64,000 bases of DNA, taken from Phoma sp. XZ068. Taxonomy: Eukaryota; Ascomycota; Dothideomycetes; Pleosporales; Didymellaceae. The stretch is from NCBI GenBank assembly GCA_004835665.1, contig RBKR01000003.1:744001-808000 (forward strand), in the 5' to 3' direction. Under the pieces are notes generated by a model, which ran no database searches, was not told the origin of the DNA, and was given only the letters and a program-made list of their open reading frames with translations. This document shows positions 54,521 through 64,000 of this stretch, one piece after another. Every line of letters starts with the position of its first letter. The first letter of the stretch is position 1. Both the position numbers and the translations under genes were made by a program.

Positions 54521-55334
54521 TATATCGTCAGTACTTCACCCCAAGGCTGCATCGACGTGGGCACTGTGGCGGAGCTGGCGGCATGTGCGGCATCCTACAG
54601 CTGATATTGATGCCTTTGAGCTTGACAATGATAAAGAACCTCGAATTTTGAGCCGCTTTGTGGCATGGTGACACAGAATGGCTGAAACATGTGATGACTA
54701 GCTCTTCCAGACCCTGCCTGTTGGACCACATGGGCAGGGAGCTCCCCTCCATCCTCTCCACAAAACTCACCCACCCCACATTCACCACAGCTAATCCGCT
54801 CACTCCTTTCTGATCATGCACTGCAAGAAGAGGGCAGTCACTTGGCGCGATGTGCAAAAGCAGCAAACCTCGAATCCGCTCTAGGCCGCCAGCGTCCGCC
54901 GCGATGACGATTGCGCGCCATTCGCTAGACGCACCGGTTTGCTTGGCTGTTGGCCCCCCGGCCTTTCACGCGCGTTGCGCCACCAGGGTGTTCATCCCAC
55001 CGTACCCGCAGACATGCGCTTCTACACCGCCTGGAGCGCAGGACAAACACATTGATATACACCACGAGGCCTCGTTAAGCTGTCACATGGCCTTTGGCAA
55101 AGCCTCCACTAGCGTCCGCCGCCCTGCATATACCCCAACTGCGAGACACGCCGCCGAATCGAAGGATCGCGTATTCGTCTTGTATGCTGGGCTGACGCTG
55201 CGACCTGGCTTGAGCTTTTCTTGCTGACATCTATTTGATCCTCTCACGTTCCCACAACTTTCTCTGGGGTCCGAGACTTTCTGCGACATTTGAACCTGGG
55301 GTTCAGCCTCTCCACATCACCCCACCTGTTCGTC
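54521..55334. other. Intergenic gap upstream of KHA1
   Basis: 814 bases. It should contain the GH92 3' UTR and the KHA1 promoter; the 80 bases before the ATG are CT-rich. Frames here are Pro/Arg/Ala-rich and show no domains. Confidence 0.4.
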
Positions 55335-58179
55335 ATGTCGTCGATAGTATCTTCAGTTGCAGCCGCCGTAACGTCGGCCGCGGCTGCGCCAAAGGCACCA
55401 CCGCAAGGTGGTGTGCTTGAAGGTGTCAATCCAGTGCATTTCGATGCGAAAAACCCAATCATCCTCTTCATCGTCCAGGTAAACGACCGCTCTGCGCTGC
55501 CTAGCAAATCAACTGTACAGCATGCTGACCACCGTCGTAACAGGCCGGAATCATCATCATTTTCTGCCACCTTCTCAACTGGCCTCTCTCAAAAATTCGA
55601 CAGCCTCGCGTTATTTCAGAGATTATCGGCGGAATCCTCCTCGGCCCTTCCGTCTTTGGTCGCATCCCAGGGTTCTCAGCGGCGATCTTTCCCCCCCAGT
55701 CGATGACCAACCTCAATCTCGTTGCCAATCTTGGTCTTACCTTGTTCCTGTTCATCATCGGTCTGGAGGTAGACCTACGTTTCTTACTGAGCAACTGGAA
55801 GGTGGCCCTCAATGTCGGTGTTGTTAGTATGGCCATTCCCTTTGGTCTGGGATGCGCCATTGCGGTTGGACTGTATAACGAGTTCAAGGACGAACCAGGC
55901 ATGGTGGAGATCGATTTCGCCATCTTCATGCTGTTCATTGGTGTAGCTATGGCCATCACTGTAAGTGTTTTGGGAATGAAGCCCAGGAGCTTTTACTGAC
56001 ATGTTCAGGCCTTCCCTGTGCTTTGTCGTATCCTCACTGAACTCAAGCTTCTCATGACCCCTGTCGGTGTCATTGTACTCTCCGCTGGTGTGGGTAATGA
56101 CGTTGTCGGCTGGATCCTTCTGGCTTTGTGTGTTGCCCTTGTCAATGCCGGCTCTGGTCTCACAGCTTTGTGGGTCCTGTTGACATGTGCAGGCTACATG
56201 GTCTTCTTAGTGTACGCAGTTCGCCCGGTCTTTGTGTGGGTTCTGCGAAGGTCTGGAGCTCTTCAGGATGGTCCTAGTCAGGGCATCATCAGTCTCACAC
56301 TGATTATTGCTCTGGGCTCTGCCTTCTTCACAGGTATCATTGGAGTGCACCCCATTTTCGGGGCTTTCATGGCTGGTTTGATTTGCCCTCACGAAGGTGG
56401 ATTTGCTATCAAGGTCGCCGAGAAGATTGAAGATCTGATTGGCGCTCTGTTCCTGCCTCTGTATTTCACACTTTCCGGACTGAACACCAACATCGGTCTA
56501 CTTGACTCCGGTATCGTTTGGGCTTACGTCATTGGTGTAGTAGCTGTTGCCTTCTTCTCAAAGTTCATCGGTGCTACTCTAGCAGCACGATCAACGAAGA
56601 TGCTGTGGCGTGAGTGCTTCGCTATTGGTTCGTTGATGAGTTGCAAAGGATTGGTCGAGTTGATTGTGCTGGTATGATCTCCCTGCAATCCATCTACAGA
56701 CAGAGCTGACACATACAGAACATTGGGCTGAATGCCAAAATTCTAAGCACACGAACCTTTACTATTTTCGTTGTGATGGCGCTTGTCACAACCTTCGCAT
56801 CGTCTCCGCTCACTATGTACTTCTACCCCCCTTGGTATCAGAAGAAGGTGGAGGCTTGGCGCCGTGGTGAGATTGACTGGGACACTGGCAAGCCACTGGA
56901 AAGCACCGATAGCGTTCAAGACGGCGTTCACTTCGACAAATTAGCGTCTGAGAAGATCAAGCGGGTCACAGTCTACCTGCGTCTGGACAGCATGCCCAAC
57001 CTGCTTGCTTTCACATCATTGTTTGGAGGGTCTCAGACGCCTGCGCCCAAAGTTCACCCCTCGATTGCTGCTAGCACAAGCAAGGAGACTGGCGAGTCGT
57101 CTCTGGACGAAGTCGCGCCCAACCGACCTGTTGCGGCGTATGGTCTGCGCCTGCTCAACCTGACAGATCGTGGCTCTTCCGTCATGCAAGTCTCTGAGAT
57201 GGAAAGCTACACAGCGTACGATCCCGTTGTGAATACCTTCCGTACCTTCGGTCGTCTTCATAACCTCGCCGTCAGCGGTGAAGCCCTCGTAGTCCCTGAA
57301 TCATCCTTTGCCGAAACCCTCAGCACCCGCGCCTCGGACTCGAATTTGCTCCTCCTCCCTTGGAGCGAGACAGGTGGTATGTCAGAACAAGCCATCATCG
57401 AAGACAAAGGCACCAAAAATAAGCTCGCAGCGTCCTCTTATATCGCCTTTGTAAACTCCACGTTCGATCAATCTAGTATCCCGGTTGCCGTCCTTGTAAA
57501 CAAGAACTTTGGCGGCAGCAAGAATAAAGACCGCAAGCAAAATCTCAGACTCACACGCACATACAGCAGCGTTAGTCTACACGCCGACCAAGCCGTCACA
57601 GCGCCCATCGCGGACCGCAGCCACCATATCTTCTTCCCCTTCTTCGGCGGCGCTGACGACCGTGCGGCACTCCGTCTTGTGCTTCAGCTTGCCGAAAACG
57701 CGCAGGTCACTGCTACACTTGTGCATTTCGATGTTCCAGAGTCTTTCCTCGGAAGCCCAACAGCCTCGACATCTTCCTCTGGGGCCGCGACTCCTGGTAA
57801 AGCAGGCGAGACAGTAGTAAGCACTACAGTGCCATCCACACCTGAGCAAGACGCTGCATTCTTCGCGTCGCTGCGTGCCTCGCTACCTGCGGAATTGGCG
57901 AACCGTGTCGTTTTTGAAACCGTTACTTCTCAGCAACCCATCAAGGACGTCATCGCACGCGCAAGTATCGAAGTAGGACAGTCACCGAAGAACGCAGGTG
58001 ACTTGATTGTGCTGGGCAGGAATATTGGCAGGAACGACGTGCTCGGTGCAGAGAACACAGATGAGATTAGGAGCGCGTCGAGTGCATCGAGTACACTGGG
58101 GCTGTTGGCTGAGAAGGTGTGGGAAGGTAAGCTCGGTGCTAGCGTGCTGGTCATCAAGGCTGGGACTGCAGCGAGCTAG
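55335..58179 (+). CDS. KHA1: K+/H+ antiporter of the CPA2 family (Kha1)
   Basis: Four exons (55335-55478, 55544-55960, 56009-56671, 56719-58179) give 894 residues. The family exchanges K+ for H+ in internal (Golgi-type) membranes. The first helix spans the first splice (NPIILFIVQAGIIIIFCHLL), followed by LSKIRQPRVISEIIGGILLGPSVFGRIPGF, NLGLTLFLFIIGLEVDLRFL, IGVAMAITAFPVLCRILTEL, the ion-binding ND pair in VLSAGVGNDVVGWILLAL, GIIGVHPIFGAFMAGLICPHEG and a helix pair ending before YPPWYQKKVEAWRRGE. About 450 cytoplasmic C-terminal residues follow, including LGRNIGRNDVLG and LLAEKVWEGKLGASVLVIKAG, which resemble the UspA-like tail of Kha1. Identification is firm. Confidence 0.93.
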
Positions 58180-58779
58180 AATGCTACCATGCAACATTTC
58201 GGCGTTGGGATTGTCTATCAAACTGATCTGTGTTACGCCCATGTGCGGCACATTTAGCATTTGTAGCTGGAGTTGGTCGTCACGAATTTAATTGTTGGTC
58301 AAGCCAGGATTTGTTGCTAGCACGAATCGTACGCCAAGTGAACATGTGTCTCACTGAACTCACGAACACGACGAACTGCGCCGTGCAGCTGGCGTACTTT
58401 GGTGATAGCTTGGCCCGCTAGCTGGTCGAGAGCAAGCTTTGCTGCATCGATTGGTGGTTGAACCCAGATGCGGGCGAGCTACTTTTGATGCGGAGCTCTG
58501 GAGATGAGCTGCGCTAACAGCGAGTAGCGGTCGGTCCTTGCGCCGTGCACGGATGAATTGTGCCGCTATGCATTCGAGCCCCCCATACAGGCGGCATTTT
58601 GCTCATCCTTCGCACTCCACGACACCTCACCCTCTCGCTGCCTGACTTCTTCGCTGAATTCACGCACCACCTGTCCGCAATTGGGTCATAGACTTCCCCC
58701 GCCGAACAATCGCCCAGCTGTCACGAAGCTGCGCTAACCCACTTCTCCACACGAGCGACTTCCCGAAGTTACAGCAACC
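58180..58779. promoter_or_regulatory. KHA1 3' flank and ERG9 promoter
   Basis: 600 bases, no gene seen. The ERG9-proximal third is CT-rich. I could not identify a defined sterol-response (SRE-like or SDC/AR1) element by eye. Confidence 0.4.
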
Positions 58780-60398
58780 ATGGTGCCCAGTCCCAAGAGC
58801 ATTGCTTACTATGTCCTCCACCCGAACGAGTTGCGCTCGATCATCCAGTGGTAAGAGCGATCCCTATTTAACCTGCGCAATTTTTCCCAGCCGCTATAGT
58901 GCCCAACACTGACACCCCACACAGGAAAGTCTGGCACAACCCCGTTCACGAGCGCGACGAAACGAAAGACTCCGAGAACCTTAAGCGATGCTTCCACTTC
59001 CTTACCATGACGAGCCGCAGCTTTGCGGCCGTCATCATGGAGCTGCACCCTGAGCTGCTTGTCCCCGTTACGCTCTTCTACCTTATCCTGCGTGGACTTG
59101 ACACAGTTGAGGATGACATGACCATTCCCATTGAAAAGAAGGAGCCAATCCTGAGGAATTTCCAAGACATCCTGGAGCAGGATGGATGGACATTCAAAGA
59201 GAACGGGCCAAACGAGAAGGACAGGCAGTTGTTGGTTGAGTTCAACGTGGTCATTGAGGAGTTCAAGAACATCAAGCCGGCGTACAGGGAGATCATCAAG
59301 GACATCACCAAGCGCATGGGCAATGGCATGGCAGACTACGCCAACAACGCGGAGCACAACCTTGTCGGCGTCAACACTATCCGCGACTACGAGCTGTACT
59401 GCCACTACGTCGCCGGTCTTGTTGGTGAAGGCTTGACACGTTTGTTTGTAGAAGCCGGTCTTGCCAACGCTGCGCTGCTGAAGAAGCCGGAGCTCATGGA
59501 GTCCATGGGACAGTTTCTCCAGCAGGTCAACATCACTCGTGACATCAAGGAGGACCTGGACGACAAGCGTCGATTCTGGCCCAAGGAGATCTGGTCCAAG
59601 CACGTTGACACTTTCGAGGACCTTTTCAAGCCCGAGAACAAGCAAAAGGCCCTGGACTGCAGTTCGGAGATGATCTACACAGCGCTAACACGCGCGGACG
59701 ACTGCTTGTACTACCTTGCAGGTCTCAGGGAGCAGAGTGTCTTCAACTTCTGCGCCATCCCTCAGACTATGGCTATTGCGACACTGAACGCCTGCTTCCA
59801 GAACTACGACATCTTCGAGAAGAACGTCAAAATCTCCAAGGGTGAGGCCTGCCAGTTGATGGTCGAGTCATCGCAAAATCTCCAGTTGGTTTGCGAAGCA
59901 TTCAAACGATACGGTCGCAAGATTGCGAAGAAGAACAACCCGCACGACCCCAACTTCCTCAAGATTAGCATCACCATTGGAAGGGTAAAACAAGCAAAAT
60001 TCTTTGCAGAGATTCCGCTAACTCCTTTACAGATAGAACAATTCATTGAGTCTATCTTCCCGTCTCAGAAGCCGCCTGTTGACCAGAAGTCACCTGCCAG
60101 CGTCGAGGAGGCAGAGAAGGCGAAGAAACAAGCGTATGAGGACAAATGGGACCTGATCTACATGAGCGGGGCAGTCATCCTCACAGTACTCATCATCACA
60201 GGATGCATGGTAAGTTTTACAGACCTTCGCAGGAGACAGTTTCTAACTCGTGCCTAGATCTTTGTTGCCTACCTGGCTGGTGCTCGATTCGATATCGCGT
60301 GGTACGAACTCAAGCAACAATTGGGAGAGTTGTTGGGATGGGCAGAGCCCAGGGCAGTCGAAGCAGTAAAGGTTGTAACGGAGAAGAGCGAGCTCTAA
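58780..60398 (+). CDS. ERG9: Squalene synthase (farnesyl-diphosphate farnesyltransferase)
   Basis: Four exons (58780-58850, 58925-59984, 60033-60209, 60258-60398) give 482 residues. The enzyme joins two farnesyl diphosphates to squalene at the ER, the first committed sterol step. Motifs: SRSFAAVIMELHPEL, first aspartate-rich motif ILRGLDTVEDDM with Asp near residue 83, YCHYVAGLVGEGL, second motif QQVNITRDIKEDLDD near 226-237, CAIPQTMAIATL and the C-terminal anchor MSGAVILTVLIITGCMIFVAYL, which spans the last splice. Intron 59985-60032 is 48 nt, in frame and stop-free; removing it gives ISITIGRIEQFIESIFP, the expected family sequence. Start MVPSPKSIAYYVLHPNELRSIIQW fits the fungal family. Confidence 0.97.
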
Positions 60399-60929
60399 GC
60401 TGCCAAAATCCACTAATTTTCATGCCCATATGTATTATAATGGCAGCGACATACCTTTTACGTAGACACAGGAATGTAGTTAAACCTAATGCATCTTGAA
60501 TGACTATCACGCTGATGCTGACAACGAAGATGCACATGCGACTGACTTTGAGACACCCATCATTCACACGTGCCATGATGTGGTCTGTAACAAAGGCCTT
60601 TCTCTTGCATGGCGTTTTGGCAGGGTTGAATACCGGTAGTGGGCTTGGCGCTTTCGCTCGCAACTTCCGCCCGCGCTGTTCAAGCGAAAAATGAAGTAGA
60701 CACACACCCCAACCGCAACTACCTCACCGCGCATACACCGCTCTCACCTTCTGCGGCAACCTAGGCAGAACACCCCCGCGACTACCTTTTCTTGAAGATC
60801 GCCCGGCGCGACTTCGACGACCTATTCTGTGCCCCGAGCCACTCACCAACAACCGCCGCACTCGCATACGATTCGCCTGCCACTTGCAGCTCCACCCACC
60901 ACCACTTCTCACCATCCTTCACAATCACA
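60399..60929. promoter_or_regulatory. ERG9 3' flank and eIF4E promoter/leader
   Basis: 531 bases without a gene. The last ~100 bases are a C/A-rich leader (ccacccaccaccacttctcaccatccttcacaatcaca) before the eIF4E ATG, typical for a highly expressed fungal gene. Confidence 0.45.
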
Positions 60930-61808
60930 ATGGCTGACGTCGCCACCGCACCGAACCCCTCTCAGCAGGTCCCTCTGGACACCATCCCCATCTCGCCCGT
61001 CGATGGTAACTCGTCGTCGGAGGGCAAGGAGAAGTCCTCCACCAGCGCCACCGCAGATGACAACGCTGTCCGCACCGTCTTCCATGACCCCGAGAACTTC
61101 AACGTCAAGCACCCGCTCATGAACACATGGACCCTATGGTTCACCAAGCCCCCAAGTGGCAAGGTGTGTGGCTGTCCTGTCATACATGTTGAGGACCTTC
61201 ACTAACAATCATAGGGCGACAACTGGGCTGAGCTGCTCAAGGAGGTTATTTCATTCGACTCTGTTGAGGAGTTCTGGGGCATCTACGTAGGTGACACGGA
61301 ATCGCGCGGTGGAAAGTAAAGCTAACCCCATTCCTAGAACAACATCACACCTACATCTGACCTGGCACTGAAGTCTGACTACCATCTCTTCAAGAGGAAC
61401 GTTCGCCCCGAGTGGGAAGACTCCCAGAACAAGCACGGTGGCAAGTGGGCGTTCCAGTTCAAGGACAAGAAGGCCATCAACATCGATGCGCTCTGGCTCC
61501 ACGTTATGCTTGCTGCCATCGGCGAGAACCTCGAGGACGAGGACGACAACGAAGTCATGGGAGTCGTGGTCAACGTTAGGCGAGGATTCTACCGTATTGG
61601 TCTGTGGACTCGCTCCGTTGGCCGTGCCATTCCTGGCGAGTCGGGCAAGGGCAGGACACAAGAGCAGGGCAAGGAGACACTCCAGAAGATTGGCAAGCGA
61701 TTCAAGCAGGCGCTTCAGCTCAAGGAGAACGAGGCTGTTGAGTTCTCCGGTCACACGGACGCTGCTCACTCGGGCAGCACCCGTGCGAAGGCCAAGTTCA
61801 CCGTCTAA
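60930..61808 (+). CDS. eIF4E: Translation initiation factor eIF4E (mRNA cap-binding protein)
   Basis: Three exons (60930-61163, 61215-61286, 61338-61808) give 258 residues. eIF4E binds the m7G cap and delivers mRNA to eIF4G. After a disordered ~65-residue N-terminus come HPLMNTWTLWFTKPP, GDNWAELLKEVISFDSVEEFWGIYNNI (joined by both splices; dorsal eIF4G-contact and cap-binding Trp region), SDYHLFKRNVRPEWED, NKHGGKWAFQFK, LWLHVMLAAIGE and GVVVNVRRGFYRIGLWTR with the basic phosphate-binding residues. A basic, Ser/Ala tail closes the protein. Length and the full set of Trp positions fit a class I eIF4E. Confidence 0.96.
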
Positions 61809-62406
61809 GCGTCGGCAGAGCAGTGGAGTCAGCGAGGTCCGAATATGGTTGAAGCAGAGGTTCGCTTCTGCGGTTTCTCTGTCCAACACGTTGAAGCGCA
61901 GTCTAGACTCAGACTGCGCCCGAGCGTAATTTACTACCCGGTTTACCCAAAAGCATTTTCACGTACCGATCATGATTACGGGATTGGGTTTCTAGCATGG
62001 CGTCTGCATGGGGCGGCGATCGGTCCTCTTGGGGTCTGACATGGTTTATGGTCATGACGAGTTATGTGACTCGGGCGGGACGTGGGTTTGGGATCCAAGT
62101 TTGATAGATCTGAGCTCTTTTATTTAACAAATTTACGAATGGGAGAGTATTGAGATATGCACAAAGCAAGGCAGCGGAAGTGTTTTTAGCGCAAGTCTGA
62201 GCATGACAAGCACCAGGATTTGTTGATGCGCCCCAGCCGTGCGTTCCGTGGCTCCGTTGCCATGTGAAGAGTTGGTCGCGCACGACGTAATTAGTGGCGG
62301 TGCAGGCGGCCACATTTTGACCGTGCCTATGCCGACTAAGCCCAACGGCCTGCACATAACCCACCGACTTTCTCACCCTCCCTTCTACACGTAGTTTTTC
62401 TGCAAG
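61809..62406. other. Intergenic gap between eIF4E and the DnaJ gene
   Basis: 598 bases with the eIF4E 3' UTR and the DnaJ promoter. I see no gene and no clear heat-shock element cluster. Confidence 0.4.
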
Positions 62407-64000
62407 ATGGTGCTAGAGACGGCATACTACGACGCACTGGGTGTACCGCCCACGGCGAGTGAGCTCGAAATCAAAAAGGCATACCGCAAACTCGCGATCA
62501 AACTGCACCCGGGTAACCACGCGAATCTTGCATAGTAACGGCGATGAGCATAGCTGACACGGCGCAGACAAGAACCCCGGCGATGAGACTGCGCATGCAA
62601 AGTTCCAGGAGGTGCGTCGACCGTCCTCACAGCCTTGGGCTGCGTCTGCCTTGTTACGAGGATAGCGGGGCTCATATGACTACAGATTGGAGAGGCATAC
62701 CAAGTCCTCAGCGACGACCAGCTGCGCGCAAACTACGACAAGTATGGCAAGGAGGGAGCTGTACCGCAGAGTGGATTCGGTATGGATTACGCAAAAGATC
62801 GTAGTCACAGTTTCTAATGCCTTGACAGAGGATCCGTCCGAGTTCTTCACCATGATCTTTGGTGGAGAGGCTTTCGTAGACTGGTATGGTGACCCTAGGA
62901 ACCTCTTGGTGTAGGCAGCGAAACTAACGGGCATAGGATTGGCGAGATTTCGCTCATGAAGGACCTCACCAAGACCATGGAGATTTCTATGCGCGAGATG
63001 GAGGAGCAAGAAGCCGCCGAGGCTGAAGCTGCACGAGCAGAGGCTGCTGCCGGTGGCTCTGCCTCTACCGCTGCTCCCGGCCAGACAACTGGCACAACAC
63101 CTGCTGCTGCTGACACCCCGACCGCAACCGACGGCGCTGAGCCCAGTGCTGGTGCCAAAGCCAAGGAGGCAGAAGCCGCCGCAGAGCGGGCCGCAGCCCA
63201 GCACGGCGGTGATGCGCCACCAGCATATGCTGCACCACCGCCAGCGTACGCCGAACCCGCCGCTGAAACCTCCTCGACCGTCCCACCGGCCGCTGCTTCC
63301 GGCCCATCGTCCGGTACAAGCACGCCTAAGCAACGCGGCATCCCAATTCGACCTGCGATCATGGACAAGACCGAGGAGGACGCGCGTATGGAGGCAGCCA
63401 ACATGACTGAGGCTGAGAAAGAACTTCGAAACAAGGAGAAGAACAAGAAGGGCGGTCTCACAAAAGAGCAGCGTGAGGAGCTCGCAGCATACGAGCTGGA
63501 ACGCAAGAAGATCCGCGACGAGCGCGTTGCCAACCTTTCCAAGAAGCTCATCGAGCGCATCTCCCTGTGGACCGAGACTGATAAGGCCGCAGACGTCACC
63601 AAGGCATTCAAGGACAAGGTTGCCCTCGAGATCGAGAACTTGAAGATGGAGTCCTTCGGCTTGGAAATCCTGCATGCAATTGGCGCAACATACCTCATGA
63701 AAGCCTCTTCTTTCCTGAAATCGCAAAAGTTCCTTGGCATTTCCGGTTTCTTCTCGCGCATCAAGGATAAGGGCACATTGGTCAAGGACACATGGAACAC
63801 CATGAGCGCCGCCATCGACGCACAGCTTACCATGGAGGAGATGGCGAAGCTGGAAGAGCAGGGCGGCGAGGCCTGGACAGACGAGAAGAAGGCCGAGTAC
63901 GAGAAGAAGGTTACAGGCAAGATCCTTGCGGCTGCCTGGAGAGGAAGCAAATTCGAGATCCAGAGCGTGCTGAGGGACGTGTGCGACCAAGTCCTCAACG
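62407..64000 (+). CDS. DnaJ/Hsp40 protein of the Caj1/Djp1 type, 3' end beyond the window
   Basis: Five exons so far (62407-62512, 62568-62611, 62686-62779, 62829-62883, 62937 to the edge). The J domain is ETAYYDALGVPPTASELEIKKAYRKLAIKLHPDKNPGDE...AKFQEIGEAYQVLSDDQLRANYDKYGKEG; its HPD catalytic Asp codon is split by the first intron (G at 62512, AC at 62568). EDPSEFFTMIFGGEAFVDWIGEISLMKD follows. About 110 Ala/Pro/Thr/Glu-rich residues lead into the conserved DnaJ-X domain (TEAEKELRNKEKNKKGGLTKEQREELAAYE, LSKKLIERISLWTETDK, FGLEILHAIGATYLMKASSFL, GILAAAWRGSKFEIQSVLRDVCDQVL). Such proteins stimulate Hsp70; Djp1 helps peroxisomal import, Caj1 is nuclear/cytosolic. Which one this is cannot be decided. 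Confidence 0.93.

Overview
The window is nuclear DNA from a filamentous ascomycete (Pezizomycotina; the domain content and low-complexity tails suggest Dothideomycetes, but that class call is tentative). Supporting signs are monocistronic genes on both strands, short GT-AG introns (mostly 46-60 nt) with CTNAC/CTGAC-like branch sites, fungal families (Zn2Cys6 factor, cAMP-receptor-like GPCR, BTB, DUF1989, squalene synthase, Kha1), CT-rich leaders, and no operons. No rRNA, tRNA, CRISPR or intact transposon was found.

Layout. 1-6,700: a long disordered protein gene running off the left edge, then divergently the XPG/RAD2 repair nuclease. 7,060-10,000: a small catalase-like haem protein and a class V (cAMP receptor-like) GPCR. 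10,230-14,430: mitochondrial tRNA t6A synthase QRI7 and a patatin-like lipase sharing a 142-bp divergent promoter. 15,000-22,900: a DUF1989 protein with huge charged insertions, a BTB protein, a secreted Vps62-like protein, an unknown multi-pass membrane protein and a GNAT acetyltransferase. 24,090-32,080: a 73-residue conserved-looking small protein under a strong-looking promoter, an MFS transporter, a Baeyer-Villiger-type monooxygenase, an unknown 390-residue protein and an F-box protein. 32,083-38,446: a 6.4-kb gene-poor stretch with short tandem repeats. 38,450-48,350: a Zn2Cys6 transcription factor, a cytochrome b561-domain protein, kinetochore protein Sos7 and an RS-rich splicing-type protein. 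48,400-54,520: a cytochrome b5-acyl-CoA dehydrogenase fusion, a four-exon small cupin and a GH92 alpha-mannosidase. 55,330-64,000: K+/H+ antiporter Kha1, squalene synthase ERG9, eIF4E, and a DnaJ protein running off the right edge.

Most loci are unrelated housekeeping or accessory genes; I see no convincing biosynthetic cluster, although the MFS transporter and monooxygenase are neighbours. Exon structures were built by hand from splice signals, frame and family similarity; every multi-exon model given here sums to a whole number of codons. Several genes (24,088; 50,747; the left-edge gene; 5' exons of others) are invisible to a simple ORF scan.

Most interesting observations: abrupt reversals of strand composition inside genes (C-rich to G-rich, within a few hundred bases); four FEDVP motifs in RAD2 resembling TFIIH-docking motifs; an in-frame 45-codon upstream extension of the DUF1989 gene that would begin at ACG in excellent context and looks like a mitochondrial presequence; and stop-free, multiple-of-three introns in three genes.
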